Assembly (NCBI GenBank): GCA_003313425.1
Contig: NHZP01000035.1
Location: 124,001 to 188,000 of the forward strand
Source of the DNA: Pseudopyrenochaeta lycopersici
Taxonomy: Eukaryota > Ascomycota > Dothideomycetes > Pleosporales > Pseudopyrenochaetaceae
Length of the DNA stretch: 64,000 nt
Reading direction: 5' to 3'
In this document: piece by piece, positions 48,142-60,457 of the stretch
Layout: each line of letters starts with the position of its first letter
Numbering within the stretch: the stretch's first letter is position 1
Program-made: the position numbers and the translations under genes
Notes under the pieces: model-generated
Seen by the model: the letters and a program-made list of their open reading frames with translations, nothing else
Database searches by the model: none
What the model was told of the DNA's origin: nothing

Positions 48142-49367
48142 CTACAGTTTACTGCTCTTACCGTCTCCGAGCGTGACCACCAGCTTGCCAAATTGGCTCG
48201 CGTTCTTCATATCATCAAACAGAGTGTTGATCTTTTCAATGTCCAGGCCATGCACGCTACGGCTGACAACCGGCTTGAGCTTCGTGTCGCGTACGAATTG
48301 CACCATTTCTGCAAACTCCTTCCGCGAGCCCATGGTGGAGCCGCGGACTTCGATGTTGCGCAGGACGGCGCTCATGAGGAAGTCCATCTTGGGGCCGACA
48401 GTCATGCCGTAGACGGAGATTATGCCTCCAGCCTGGTAGTTGGGTTAGTGTGAATGTGCAGAGGTGCTGGGGGAAGTAGGAGTGGGTGAAGAGAGGAATA
48501 ATATCCCACCTTTAGAAGTCTCGAACCCTTGTTCACAATATCGCCGCCTGCTCCGTCTACAATTGCATCGAGATACTTCCTATTGCTAGGCAGTAACCCT
48601 TGCAGCTTCTTTTCCCAGCCATCCTCCTTATAAATAACACCGCCCTTCGCCCCAAGCTTGATTGCCTTATCAATCTTCTCCTGATTTCCACTTGTGACGT
48701 AGACATTGCAGCCCTGTGCTACACCAAACAGCAACACCATGAGCGCGACGCCACCTCCAATACCAGTCACAAGTATATTCCTGCCAGCAACCGCATTTCC
48801 ACTCTTGACCCAGAACGCGCGCCATGCCGTCAAACCGGTCAATGGCAGTGCAGCAGCTTCCTCGTCACTCAAATGCTCGGGGCACTCCTCAAGTTCGCCT
48901 TCCTCCAATGTCACAACATCCGCCAGCGTGCCTGCCGGGTTCGTCTTTGTGCCCCCCAATATCGCGTACCCCTTGGGGTGTTCAGGTCCGTCGAGGCTAT
49001 CTTTCCAGCCGGTACCAGGGTTAAGGATGACGCGCTTGTTGAGCCATGCTTTCGCCGAGGATGAGTTGCCGGTGGATGTGACGATGCCGACGCCGTCTGC
49101 GAGGAGGGGCACACCAAAGGTTGTGCCTGGGTAGAGATGTTGGCGAATGAAGAGGTCACGATGGTTAAGAGCTGCTGCAGTGATGGTTATGACAGCCTGC
49201 GCCACTCATTAGATTTGTGCTGAGAAATAAAGGAAAAGAGGGTAGAGGAATCATGTACGCACTTCATTGTCTTTGGGTTTGGGCTCCGGGATTGAGATCT
49301 TCTCAAGTGGGTAGTAGACTTTCCCTGGCTTTCCCTCAATTTGCTTGATTGTGATGGCTGAAGGCAT
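48142..49367 (-). CDS. MDR-family oxidoreductase lacking zinc ligands
   Basis: Three exons (49263-49367, 48510-49196, 48142-48432; introns 66 and 77 nt) give 360 aa. A GroES-like N-terminal half (ALNHRDLFIRQHLYPG, VPLLADGVG) precedes a Rossmann half (ILVTGIGGGVALMVLLFGVAQG, VYVTSG). The Cys/His-Glu zinc ligands of alcohol dehydrogenases are absent: ADGVG stands where GHE is usual, and the four-Cys structural lobe is missing. That points to the quinone-oxidoreductase/acyl-reductase branch, using NADPH on activated alkenes or quinones. The start MPSAITIKQIEGKPG is conserved-looking. Its substrate is unknown. The neighbouring MFS gene is codirectional. Confidence 0.9.
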
Positions 49368-49818
49368 AATTGCAAGCGGCTCACGGGTCAATGAGAAGCT
49401 CTATTCTAGGTATTTTGTTCGAGAGTTGAATGAAAAAGAGATGACGACAAGTTTAAGGAAGCTCAAGGCGTTTTGCTAAATGTTTTAAAGAGGGGAAAAC
49501 TTCTGTTCCCAGCGAGGCCGAAGCAATTATCTGAGTAGTCCATGGCGATCGCTCCAATGGATGACGAAAGACCGAATGAACCGAGGTCGGTCTGTTTATA
49601 CAGCCGTTCTGCGGGGCACGCGTGGGCAAAGCTTTGTAATCATGAAACACCACCAAAAGTCCAATGACGGGTAACTTTGGGACTGGTTGGACCATGGATC
49701 ATTATCATTCTCGTATCGCGTATTAAATATTTGCTAGGGTATGTACAAATTGACAATTTGTCTCTGACCAAGATTCAACGTCAACAGCATCAAGTTGATG
49801 TACTTGAGCTGGACGCTT
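49368..49818. other. spacer between MDR and MFS genes
   Basis: A 451-bp gap with no supportable gene; it carries the MDR promoter and the 3' end of the transporter gene. Confidence 0.6.
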
Positions 49819-51461
49819 CTATGGCCTCCACCTGAAAGACGGATGTCTCCAGTCCATGTCCTCAATCTCTCCCGCAGACTTGCCTGCCAGCTCCTGATCA
49901 ACGTTCACATTCTCTCGCTGCTTGTTGCTCCTCTTCATCCAGAACAACAGCAAGATACTCGAAATGAGGATCGTGGTGCTAGTTGCCAGATTCAAGCTGT
50001 TGCCAATCTTGTAGTTAGGACCATCGAATGGCAAGAAGCTCCAGGTCGAGATGAGACCTCCGATGTTACCGAACATGACGACGGTACCGATGGCGGAGGC
50101 TCGCGCTGTATCCGACACAACGTTGCCGGAGGCTTGTGCGTTACAGAGAGCGCCAAAGGAGAAAGCTCCCGAGGCGATCAGGAAGGTGGCTCCGTAGCGG
50201 ACTTGGGGGTTGTGGCTTGCCAAGAACATCTGTACCTTGTTAGTCGCGAATAAGCAATTTATCGAGACGAAGTGCTTACAATGTATCCCATGATCATGAG
50301 AGGAGCAGAGCAAATGAACAGGATTGTTCGCCTGTCAATGCGCCAGCTGATGAATGGCAAGAGAACTGTGAAGAATGCTCCCACAATGTAGGGAGGCACA
50401 GTGTGGAGCTGCTGAGAGACGACGGTGTTCTTGGGGTAGATAGTGCGAACAATCGTTGGGGCGAAGAAAGCGAGACCCTGAACGGTAATGTTGTCGAGGA
50501 GGAAGATGAAAGATGTGGTAAGGACGACGGGGTTGAAGATACCACGGAACGTCTTCTTGCGGTCCAACTTGTCGAGGACTTCATTTTGGCCGACGCGCTC
50601 AGACTTGACACGGGCAATAGCAAGATCCTTCTCCTCCTGGGAGAGCCATCGCGCAGTCTCCGGACGGTCAGTGAGCGTGATGAACGAGATGAGGGCCAGG
50701 AGGCACGTGATGATACCTTCAATAGCGAAGATCATCCTCCAGCGGGTGAGCGAGCCGAAAGAGTCGAGTGTCAGGATTGCGGAGGCGAGGAGACCGCCGA
50801 AAGCACCGGCGAGAGGAGCCATGACAATGTAGAGGGAGAGGCGGAAAGCCAATTCCGATCGACGGTACCAGCGGGACAGGTAGTAGGCAATGCCGGGAAG
50901 CATACCAGCCTCAAAAATACCAAGAACGAAGCGAACGCCGGAGATGGCATGGATATTGTGAACAAAGGCAGTGCCAATGGACGCAATACCGAAGCAGAGG
51001 GAGATGATGGGAATGAACCATCCTGGGCCAATCCATTTGCAAGCGATGTTGGATGGAATCTCGAAGATGATGTAGCTGATGTAGAATACGGAGAGGACCG
51101 AGTTGTAGTCGTAGCCCGTGAGCTTGAGATCCTTCTCAAGACCGGCCAAACGTGCGTTTCCGATGTTTGCGCGATCGATGAAGCAGAAGAGATACAAAAG
51201 TGCCACGGTGGGGATAATGTACAAATCAATCTTCAATCGCAGCCGTGCCTCGGCCTTGGGGTCGAACTGGATAAGCGAGTGACCATAGCTGCTCACTGGT
51301 TAGCCCAAAGAAAACACTTGCACAGGTCATGACTGGTAGTCGTACATATCTGTCGCAGCGTGGCCGCGTTCCGCAATTTGATGAGCATCATCGTTCTTGA
51401 GGTCTTCGTGATGGCTGGAGTTAGTCTTCTCCGCCGGGTAGTCGGCCTGGGGTTGAGCCAT
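49819..51461 (-). CDS. MFS transporter, DAL5/TNA1-like anion:cation symporter family
   Basis: Three exons (51346-51461, 50280-51288, 49819-50229; introns 57 and 50 nt) give 511 aa. The first junction uses the AG at 51289-51290, giving ATDIYGHSL; an AG six bases further upstream breaks the frame. About twelve membrane helices are visible by hydropathy. The family mark after TM1 is FIDRANIGNARLAG; SRWYRRSELAFRLSLY follows TM4, and WLSQEEKDLAI lies in the central loop. These features belong to the fungal allantoate/nicotinate-type permeases of the plasma membrane, which import organic anions, often nitrogen or vitamin sources. The actual substrate cannot be told. The N-terminus (about 45 aa) is hydrophilic and cytosolic. 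Confidence 0.93.
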
Positions 51462-52913
51462 TGTGAATGGAAGTCTCAATGTATGGAAAAGGGATCAAGA
51501 GGGACGACGATCTCGACACAGGCAACTCGTAACGCCGTGCCCTTCCTCTTCTTATACCATGTCCGTCGGGACCACCCAAGATCCACACTGCGCGGAAGCT
51601 GGCCCTGGCCATTACCCCAGCCCGCACCTGAATTTGACGAGCGCGCGGACGCCAAGGCGAGGAGTGGTATGAATGCTAACTGCAAAGCGACAAGCGCGGC
51701 ACATGCAAGCGTTGCACGGATGAATCTGGATCCATTCAGCGTGGAGGCGGACTCCCCCAGGTTCAGCCATGGCTGGCTAATCGTCCGTCTGGGGCAAACC
51801 GCCGTCGCGGTTCGTCAGAACGGCTCTCGGAAGCCAGCATCGGTATCTGAACCCGGGTCTGACTGCTGAGCTTCTTTGACGCGTTCAGCACGGCGGAAAT
51901 CTTATCCACGCTACCCCGCGACGCCGCAACGCCCTGGCAGTCTCTGACGGATCATGAACCTGGATATGCCAGGATGCTGATTGGCTGCTTCGGTTGCATC
52001 TAGCCTTTGTCCGAGCTACGAAGTGATTTTTGGGGGGTTGCAGCCCACGCGCGGAGCCGCCTCCATTCCCCTTTTCGAATGCTTCGAAGTAATGCATCAG
52101 GTTTATTTTGGGGATTTGTTCCGTTCAAAACCGAATAGATGTAATCATGTTCGGATCATGTACCCTTGTGATAATCAGCTCGTGGTCAGGGGTCACGAGA
52201 CCTTGAAATGCTTGAAGCGAGCATGTCTTTGCAATTCAAAGGCACAAGGGTGATGCTGTCTGTCAATAAATGAAGCACTGACCCCAGATTCATGCAAGTC
52301 ACTAGAGTCTCAGCTGTTGTACTTCCAGTAGGCTGAAGAGTATGCCTGTGTTCGTAGAATCCTGGTGCAGTCGTCACCCACCAGGGATCAAAAGAAGGGC
52401 CGAGGAAAGCGACAACAGGACCTCCAAAGTGCATAACAAAACAATACCCCGTATGATGAGGTGTCAGGATAAGACTTCTAGCGACCCCGGAATGTTCCTT
52501 CGAAATGTCAGTCCGCAGTAGGCCTGACCAGAACATCGGATGTGAGCAAGCCACTAAGGCTAACCACGAGCTTCCGGATCAGCGATGACACTACACTCGG
52601 CCGCGCAAGCTACTTTCCCTTACCGTAACCTTTCCCGAATCTGACGCACCCGACAATGTGGTTTCAACGTATCCATCTATCCAATCGTTCCAAGACTGAA
52701 TGACCTCGGTATACCCACACGCTTAGCTTCCTAGTATTGGTAAACAGTGCTCCCCCTATTCCTCGTCGAACCAGGGCAGAAGATGTCGTACTCCCCAACA
52801 ACGAAATATGTAATCACTTATACTTCCTCGAAGACATCGTCTGCATACACTTTGAATATAATAGTCGCCCACCGTTGTAGTTGGATCGCTACCATGTTTC
52901 TGCTGCATTCTGG
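51462..52913. other. intergenic stretch, no supportable gene
   Basis: About 1.45 kb upstream of the transporter. Overlapping open frames on both strands at 51360-51869 and a minus frame at 52186-52554 (122 aa) have no domain character. No repeat or RNA gene seen. Confidence 0.5.
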
Positions 52914-53999
52914 TCAGTTCTCAAGCATTGCTACAGGAAGAATGGGGTTGGAACGCACCGAATAGAATTCTTTGGCACTCTTCCTCAGGCGCGGTGTAAT
53001 ATCCCATCTCGTGGTACGCTCCATATACTTGTGGTTGTACAATGTAATCGTAACACGCACACCAGAGTATTTCAATTCATAGAAAGTGTCTTGAATGGTT
53101 TCAAGAATATTCGCAAACTGGCGTTCGTCGTTATCATCATTGTATATGCTCGGGGCGGACTGGCTGGAAAACTGTGTGTGTATGACCATGTCAACATGGA
53201 GCTTATCCAGTCCCTTGAAAAGATATAATGACCTGAGCCGTTGATCCAGTTCCGTCATTGCAGCTTGATCAAAGGTGTGATTGTCACTGTAGTGGGCATA
53301 TTTAAGTATTTGGGTGTAGTCCCCGAACTCAAGTGGTTTATAACCTTCGCTGTTCACATTTACCTGAAGCTTGCGAATAAACTTGTATGGCGCTACTTCG
53401 AACGCGGATTGTGGTTTGTTTCGGTCACGCACGCCTGGGTGAAGGAATTGGTGAAACTCTGCAGGGTCCCATGGAAATTCCAGAGCGCAGGTCATCTCGA
53501 CGCTGTTCCATAACCAGTAAGATTCCTGTATCTCCAGACCTATCTGCTCGCCGACGATTTGCGGATCAAACAGTCTGCTTTGGGGGTGGGCTGGTAGGTT
53601 TACTGATGAATAGGCCCACCTTCCTGCTTTGAACTGGGCCGGGAACTGGATTGGAAGGTCAGAGATCCAGATGTATTTGTAGACCATGTCGCGCAATTCT
53701 CGAGGTAGTCTAGCTTCAAACTCATTGAAGAATTGGCGAATTGCCGGGACTACTGTGTTTAATTTGTTAGACAATTTCCTAAGCAGAGACGTTAGCCTAG
53801 CCATGCAAGAAGTCTGGATCATCGAGTTTCTGGAGTTGACCTACGTTTCATCGATTTGATTTTGGTACCTCAAGTACTTTTCTTCTTTGCTTAGGTGCTG
53901 GATTTCTCGCTGAATGGATTTAAGACGAAGCTTTCTTTCGTTAACCTTCTCCTGTGTATCCAGCAAGTGAAGCCATGAACCATGGTCAATAACACTCAT
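52914..53999 (-). CDS. fungal protein of unknown function with LPRELRDMVY motif (second family member)
   Basis: Two exons (53845-53999, 52914-53778; intron 66 nt) give 339 aa from ATG at 53999. The N-terminal about 60 residues form a Lys/Glu/Gln-rich likely coiled coil, followed by LPRELRDMVYKYIW (76-89), the same arrangement as in the 461-aa protein at 29241. The C-terminal half again ends in a region with ILETIQDTFYELKY and HVDMVIHTQF, comparable in place to FLQSFRNTVYML there. It lacks the long charged insert of the other copy. No catalytic motif, signal peptide or membrane helix. The family role is unknown; an F-box-like or scaffold function is only a guess from the motif. Confidence 0.75.
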
Positions 54000-54361
54000 T
54001 ATGGCGGGTTTTTCAATTGATGAAGAAATTACTTGAGGCAATCAGCATGACCCTGAGATATATACAATTCTTCGCTGCCAAAGTGGAAGGGGCTGTGCGC
54101 GCACTAGCTACTTCATCCTTCAGGCAGATAGCATCACGTGGGTAGACACTAGCAGGGTCTTTATTTAAAAGCATAATTTTGTGTTTACGAGTTCGGCTTG
54201 AGGATATTAGCGTAATTTGCAGTTTTTTTTTGGTAATTGCGTCGTCCATAAAACCTACGCAAATATACACTAGTATCAATTCGTTAGTCTAGATTAGGGT
54301 ATCTACTGTCCGATATTGTACCTACGTAGAGTCTGTTAAATGTGACCTTCATGAAGTGATG
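54000..54361. other. promoter region and 3' end between two minus-strand genes
   Basis: A 362-bp A+T-rich gap with no supportable gene. Confidence 0.6.
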
Positions 54362-55359
54362 CTACGCCGATGCGTCCTTTGCAGCTTTCTTCGCCGCCTC
54401 CGCATGTATCATAAGCATTTCCTTGAGCACTTTCAATTCCGACAGCTCCTCAGATTGGGGCACATCCAACATTGTCTTCGTCAACGCGTGGTAGCCCTTC
54501 GGTCCATTCTCCAAATCTTTGAACTTGCCAACGTCACTGTAGATGAGCTCACCATGGCGATTCTTGTCGGCCATCAGAATGGTGACAGAGCGCCCAACAA
54601 CATCAGCAGACTGGTAGTTGCCTTCGCCAAGGACGGCGAGGACTTCTCGAGGAACGATGCCGGTGTCTGTCCATGAGGGGGCAATGGCGTTGATGCGGAT
54701 AGGGAGATTGAGGGAGAGGTTGCTGTACAGTGCGCGGACAAGGCCAAGAACACCGTGTTTGGCAGTTGCTGAGTCTCTTTTAGTATGGCAAAATTCAATA
54801 GGAAGAGTATAGCTCACTGTAGTCCGTAGCAGGGAAGCGTGTAAAGCTCGACGCTGAGGCTGTCGCAACAATGCTTCCACCGTTTGGGTTCTTTTTCAAG
54901 TAGTGGATGGCTAGTTTGACGGTGTAAACGCATCCGATTAAGTTGACGTTGAACGTGTTGAGCTTTGGTGGAAGCAAATCGCCGTTCTCATCGACATCGT
55001 CTTCCATCAATGTAACAGTAGGGCTGATGCCCGCATTGGCGAAAACGTGGTCAATTTTCCCGAACTGCTTCTCTGCAGCTTTAAACATCTCGACTTGCTC
55101 TTTCCATGAAGTGACGTCGACTTTCATGAAGGGTACTGAGGAGACCTCTGGTTCTGGTAGTGGATTGAGATCACTTGCGAAGACCTTGCCGCCATGCTTA
55201 AGTATCCTACGCAGAGTCGCAAGACCAATACCAGAGGATGCACCTACACGTAGTCAGAATGTTAAGGAGGAAGTGCGCTTTGATGGTCGAACCGGTAATG
55301 ATGACTACTTGGTCTTTGATGTGGTCAAGTTCAGTGTCCGAAATAGTGAAGCTAGTCAT
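54362..55359 (-). CDS. short-chain dehydrogenase/reductase, third in the window
   Basis: Three exons (55293-55359, 54818-55243, 54362-54768; both introns 49 nt) give 299 aa. The first splice joins inside the glycine motif, making TGASSGIG (22-29). ANAG follows KIDHVF, and the second splice completes the active site as Y164-TTA-K168. ASDLNP after strand 2 carries the aspartate that favours NAD(H). The end is helical and Lys/Ala-rich (EAAKKAAKDASA). It belongs to the fungal group resembling 15-hydroxyprostaglandin-dehydrogenase-like SDRs; substrate unknown, cytosolic. It differs in intron positions from the SDRs at 4 and 21 kb, so it is not a recent duplicate. Confidence 0.9.
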
Positions 55360-56160
55360 AGTTGCGTGTGGTCGTGGATACCACGATCAATGAGTCTATA
55401 ATGCTTGTAGACTAGAAAGCCGCGTAGGAACTCTTTTAAAGCACTTATGAGATGGCACAAGAAAGATGCGGACCGCTTCCCGTAACGGAAATGACTGCAC
55501 GTATGATGAAATGGAAGTGAGTTGGGAGTGAGCGAAGGACTACAAGGAAGTCACACGAGTCTTAAGAGCTGACCTACCCTACTACAAAAGGTAAGGGCTC
55601 CTTATGGCACTCAGATTTGGAGAGTCGCACTCATGTAGTAGTGAACACCGACGTAAGCTCGGAACTTGGAGCAACAGAGCTCTGTACCCCGCATTAGGGT
55701 GCAACGTCGGGTGGGCAGCCTAAAACGCATATAGTGGCATTGGTTATTGGAAAACTGAATCCTGCATAGTGGAAGGGCAAAACACATAAGGTTATAGGGC
55801 TGTGATGACCATGTTGGTATACTTGATTGTTATGCTGGCATCTTGAAATGAACCCAACTGGCTTCTGCATTACCAGCCAATAGGCGGCATGTCGCCAACG
55901 CCTCATCCTTGGTATTTGATGGTGAGGAGTTTGCGTACACCAATTGATGTTCGTGGTAGCACCAGTTGCCGAATGGATGTATTGGTCTGATCCAACGGGC
56001 AATAGTGCGTAGAGATGTAGTCTCTAGATTTTCCTGCTCTTCATACTCGCAATAGCGGTTATCCAGGGCGCTGCTGAGTACTCAAGGTGTACAGTGACTT
56101 TGGACCATGAAGAATCGTATGCGCTTGCTGCCGTTAACGCTAGGTACCAGTATCTGCTCC
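55360..56160. other. intergenic stretch, no supportable gene
   Basis: About 0.8 kb. A minus frame at 55694-56002 has no domain character. No repeat or RNA gene recognised. Confidence 0.55.
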
Positions 56161-56232
56161 TCAAGCTCCGCCTCCTCCTCCGCCGCCGCCGCCGCCTCCG
56201 CCGCCTCCACGTCCACGCCCTCGCCCACGCCC
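56161..56232. repeat. GGN trinucleotide repeat encoding the poly-Gly end of LSM4
   Basis: On the plus strand this is a run of CCTCC, CCGCC and CCACC triplets. It encodes consecutive glycines at the end of the LSM4 tail and is likely length-variable between strains. Confidence 0.7.
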
Positions 56233-56677
56233 TCGCGAGCCTCGACCTCCGCGATCGCCCCGGTGTTCTCCTCGCTGGTGCATTCCGCCTCGTCCGCCGC
56301 GACTCGCTTGGTCCTTGGCCTGCTGCTCCTTAACGATGTCGACAATCTCGTCGGGTACTCGCAGGTACTTGATCTGCCAAATATTTAGCCGTCATCTTCA
56401 GCAGATAGCATGTGCAAACTGACTGTGCTTCCACGAACGTAAATCTCAGGTAACCTCATGAACTTGTCGCCATCCGCGCTCGTTTGCACCACCTCCCTCA
56501 ATGTGAGATTCATCCATGTGTCGCAATTGACCAGAAGGCCGTTCAGAGTCTCGCCGCTCTTGAGCTCAACGAGCATCGGATGGCCGGTCGCGGCTGTCAG
56601 GAGGCCTAATGGAAGCTGTTGCCCTCGTCAGTAAAGCGCAACAGGTCAATTGCGACACGCTTGAGGTGACGTACCAT
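56161..56677 (-). CDS. lsm4: LSM4, U6 snRNA-associated Sm-like protein
   Basis: Three exons (56675-56677, 56424-56615, 56161-56373; introns 59 and 50 nt) give 135 aa. Lsm4 is part of the Lsm2-8 ring that binds the U6 3' end in the nucleus and the Lsm1-7 ring in mRNA decay. The Sm fold reads [19 protein letters not shown], then Sm1 [15 protein letters not shown] and Sm2 YVRGSTIKYLRV. A long RGG/GRG tail ends in a poly-Gly run. The coding part of exon 1 is the ATG alone, immediately followed by GTACGT. A competing model splices from ATG|GTAAGG near 56896, giving six residues instead of one before LPLGLL; the short intron is preferred. The second splice (GTCAGT donor at 56423) restores STIKYLRV. 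Confidence 0.9.
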
Positions 56678-57618
56678 ATTGGCCTAATATGCAACGTTGC
56701 TAGTGTGTTGGCCAGACTGGCGGATGGTGGCACGGCACAGATAGCAAATGTATCTCTGACTTCAGTGCCGTGGTTATCGTAGAAGTCAAGGGTGTAAATT
56801 GTGTTGGTTTGCGCCTCCGTAGAGAATGTGTGCATTGATTCTCCCTCACCCACATCGAGAAGCTTGGGCCCCTGAGCTTGGCAATGTAGCCTTACCATTT
56901 CGACCCTTCCCATGTTTGATCGTCATAATGCAGGTGGTAGCCATCCTTCCAAGACATTCATATAATTTTGTTTATCCTATCATCTACCTGCGCTTGCTAT
57001 TCAATATACTCATGCAAAACCATGCATGGCTAGAGAAGATGCCTTTTTGACCAAGAAACAGGAGACGCATTCTTCTCGAACCGCTAGTTTACATTCACCG
57101 TGCCTCACACACTCTTGTATGCAAGCTGCAACCAGTATGATAATGTCTAGCTGGCTATATTTTGCTTTTCTTCCTGTAGCTCACCACAGACATAATGCGA
57201 CCATGTCGGGCCAGTAAGCATGGAAGAGGAAAGCACCGCCTCGAATCTAGCGAACGTGCCAGATGGCCTTCTCTGGCCGGCGCCAATAGCTTCAATCACA
57301 GCCAATTTCTCAAACTTTCTCTATCACGTCTTCTTTCATACCTTCGTATTTCGTGTTTCATCACAGTGCATCCATGCACCGAGCTGAATCGTGACCGGAG
57401 ATCTAAGCCACGCTGACCGCAGCCACGCGGCCCAGGTAGCGCGCGGCGCGGCCGCCCTTATACCTTCGCCCTTCGACTGGTGCCTGATTCTCCAGAATCT
57501 GGGAACAAACAGCTGTCCCATATCCTACCAGACGTCGCTGTCCTTGCGACCTGTTCTTGTTCGTTTGTGTTTGACAGCTGTGCCGTTGTTCTTTTGGTTT
57601 TCTCTGTAGTTGTCCGGA
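56678..57618. other. divergent region between LSM4 and the membrane-protein gene
   Basis: About 0.9 kb shared by two divergently transcribed genes. A minus frame (56685-56913) just upstream of LSM4 may be part of its leader. Short G+C-rich patch near 57420-57470; no RNA gene recognised. Confidence 0.5.
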
Positions 57619-59632
57619 ATGCGGTCCTTCAGATCCAAACTACTGTCAGCCTGCGCGTGGGCTACTCCTGTGCTCGCTGCTGTCCTCCCGAGTCACGAGC
57701 CCGACGTCACTCGATATCAGCCAGAGGGAAAGATTCTGCAACTAGGTACGGTCCGCACCTTATAAGATAACATGTTTGCCATCTCTAGGCACCTGCTGAA
57801 CAGCTCTAGCCCATCAACAAAACTACGCGCAGGCGACCTTTACCGTGCCCTGCGCTGGTTGTCTTGGCCACGAGAACACGGACCAGGATGACGAGTCTCT
57901 TGTAAGGCCCACTTCAGGCACCCAGTTCCATGACATCTTTTTGCTCACCTGTTTTTAGATTTTGAGCTTCACTAGTCATGCTCAAGACGAGGCCTGTGGC
58001 TCCTCTAACATCACACTGAACGGTGTCTACCTTCCTCAAGAGTGGGACGGTGACTTCGCTTCCGGATCTGGCTCCTTCTCTGGCGTCACAGACCTCCAAC
58101 AGAATGAATGGTTTGTTCAGCGCGACTTGGATCTCGAGTGGAAGTCAGCCTGTCTTCACGGCCAAGCGGAGACGGATGAAGCTGCACAGGTCTTGACCGT
58201 CAACATCAAGGCCATTGACGGCAAAGCACTCTCCATACCTTCTGGATTTACAATCTCTTTCAAACAACAAACAACTCCTCCCTCATTGCTTAGGCTTGAA
58301 TCAGTTCCAAACCCTTCCGCAAGTGACCAAGCTGTTGCTGATTCCTGGCGTGAACCACCTACATCTCTTCGCCTTGTCTTCACAAGTACCATTGAAGAGG
58401 AGCTTGACGCCGAGTCCTCGAATCGTTCGTTAGAAGACCATATCCGCGAACTCAAGGATCTCCAGGCCCAAGTTCAGGAGCTTCAGCAGGCTATCTCTGA
58501 CAAGAAGAAGCAAATCAGCACAGAGATCCGCAAAGAAGCCAAGCACTTTACAGAAGAGTTGAACGAGTGTGACAGCGTCTCGTGCATTCTCAAAACCATC
58601 GCCGACAAGGCTCACGGTGCGTGGAGGGTTGTTTACCTTCACTTCCAGCATAATCACCGCCATAGTTCCACAGATATGCACCGCCCGGGGGGAGCGTTCG
58701 CTCAAGCTCATGGGCAAGCATCGCAGATCTCTGGAGGTCACATCAACACTGAGTCCACAGCGCCTCGCCCTAAAGAGGGACCTCCTGTAAGCAGCTCGGC
58801 TTCGACCGTCGTCTCGGAAGAGGTAGTGCAAGCCTTTCTGTGTGTCGTGAATCTAACATGATTTTAGAACGAGCTTCCACCACGACCACCCAAACCCTCC
58901 CCATATGTCGTCGCTCTTGAGATTACCCTGTCCATTCTCTGCTGCGGCTGTCTCTTTGCCGTCATCCGCCACAAGTGCAGTAGTCTACGAACCCGCACTG
59001 AGCGCGCCGCTGCTCTTGAAGAGCGTGTAAATGCACGGGCATACCGTCGTGCAGCTCGACAACATGCCTGGCGTAACTGGTGGCGTGGCAACTGGGCACG
59101 ACGAGATCAGCAGCGTATTGCCGACTACGAGGAGAAGCGTTCCCTGATACAGGAGCAAGAGGGCTTGCTTGAGGACGCAATGCAGGAAGAGATTAGGCAA
59201 CTGAGAGTGGCGCACGATGTCGTCAACGACCTGGTTAGGGATGCGGAGGAAGGCAGAGTCATTAACCATGGTCCCTGCCATTGCCGCCATCAACAACCTC
59301 GAGCACCCTACTCGCCGCTATCCACAGCCTCCACATACCCACCCACTTCTCTCCCTGAAATCCCATCACGGCCGTTATCACGAACAGATAGCTTGCCAAG
59401 CTACCGATCTGAGACATCGACCGAGCCGCCGAACTACGAGTCAGAAGTTGACATGTCTGAAATTGTAGCTAACGGCTTTCGGCAATACACATCGTCGACT
59501 ACATCTGAAGTCAGCTCACACTGGACACCCGACAGTAGTGTTGTCGACGTCAGCCCACGGCCAAGCGCAGAAACGCTGCGCTATCCGCAAAGCATACTCA
59601 CCTGTGACGAGGATGAGTCGGACATGGACTGA
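57619..59632 (+). CDS. single-pass membrane protein of unknown function
   Basis: Four exons (57619-57745, 57804-57901, 57959-58822, 58868-59632; introns 58, 57 and 45 nt) give 617 aa. A signal peptide (1-21, basic start then CAWATPVLAAV) precedes a lumenal/extracellular region with paired cysteines (CAGC, ACG, ACLHG) and a glutamine/lysine-rich coiled coil (about 245-285). A transmembrane helix (about 382-400, VVALEITLSILCCGCLFAVI) is followed by a basic, coiled-coil-prone cytosolic segment (RAYRRAARQHAWRNWW) and a Ser/Pro-rich tail with PPNYE and SLPSY motifs. The second exon was placed by its in-frame acceptor at 57803. I recognise no named family; a fungal-specific receptor-like or adaptor role is conjecture. 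Type I topology. Confidence 0.8.
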
Positions 59633-60457
59633 AAAGTCGACATGCCTATGCTGTAACGGCATAACATACTACGTCTTCCGCCTATATCCACGGTACACAC
59701 TACGGGAATTCAAGGCCCTTGCGCCTAGTCTCGCATCGGATCCACATATCAGACAAGCAGCCATTGCTGTCTCTTGGTTTTGCGCTCCTCATGGGTGGCA
59801 CAGCTATCCGCCCACCACCAGCTTCGGAGTTTTCACAACTCCATCGCATTAGACCGACCCAGCTAACGGTCTGCCCCTCGCAGGGCCCACATACATGTTT
59901 GTATCTTCTGTCCCGGCGATCGGCTGGTCTGGCGTATTAAACGGGGGTTTCATTCATCTTTTTTTTTCACTACACGCATATCAGGCATGTTGTTGCACTT
60001 TGTTTTCAGCAAATTTTCTCCATTATTATTCGGAGTCATGGCACATTGCTTTTTTCTTCTCGCATGGCCATGAGAGGGTCGAGTAGAGGAAAGGCTCACC
60101 CACTAATATCCCACTTCCTCAACCATGTATAATACGCGTAGTCTTAGCTTTTGTGACATCAGAGCTTTTTCATACGGATCATGGAGTTTGATGTCCAGGG
60201 ATTTGTTTCCCGGAACAACCTACATGGGAGAGACTTTTTTGCCTCCGTGGCGAAATGTCTGTAATACCAATACCAATATCAAAAATAAATCAAGATTATT
60301 CAAATGTAACAAAACACCATGGTTATGCTTGCAAACGTCTAACGCTGTACATTTTCGTTTTTGAGACAGTATTGTACAATGCAATGCGTTCATTGCCACT
60401 TCGTGTGTCTATAGATACTGTACATGCATGGCCCCCCAAAAAGCATTGGGCAATCTT
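59633..60457. other. convergent 3' regions, no supportable gene
   Basis: About 0.8 kb between convergent genes. Plus frames at 59538-59940 and 60125-60629 lack domain character; the latter runs opposite nam9. No RNA gene recognised. Confidence 0.55.

Noticed and set aside
52186..52554. 122-aa minus-strand frame
   Set aside because: Reads without domain structure, and no supporting splice context.
56082..56345. Glu/Ala-rich frame overlapping LSM4
   Set aside because: Shadow of the GGN/CGN-rich LSM4 tail in another frame.
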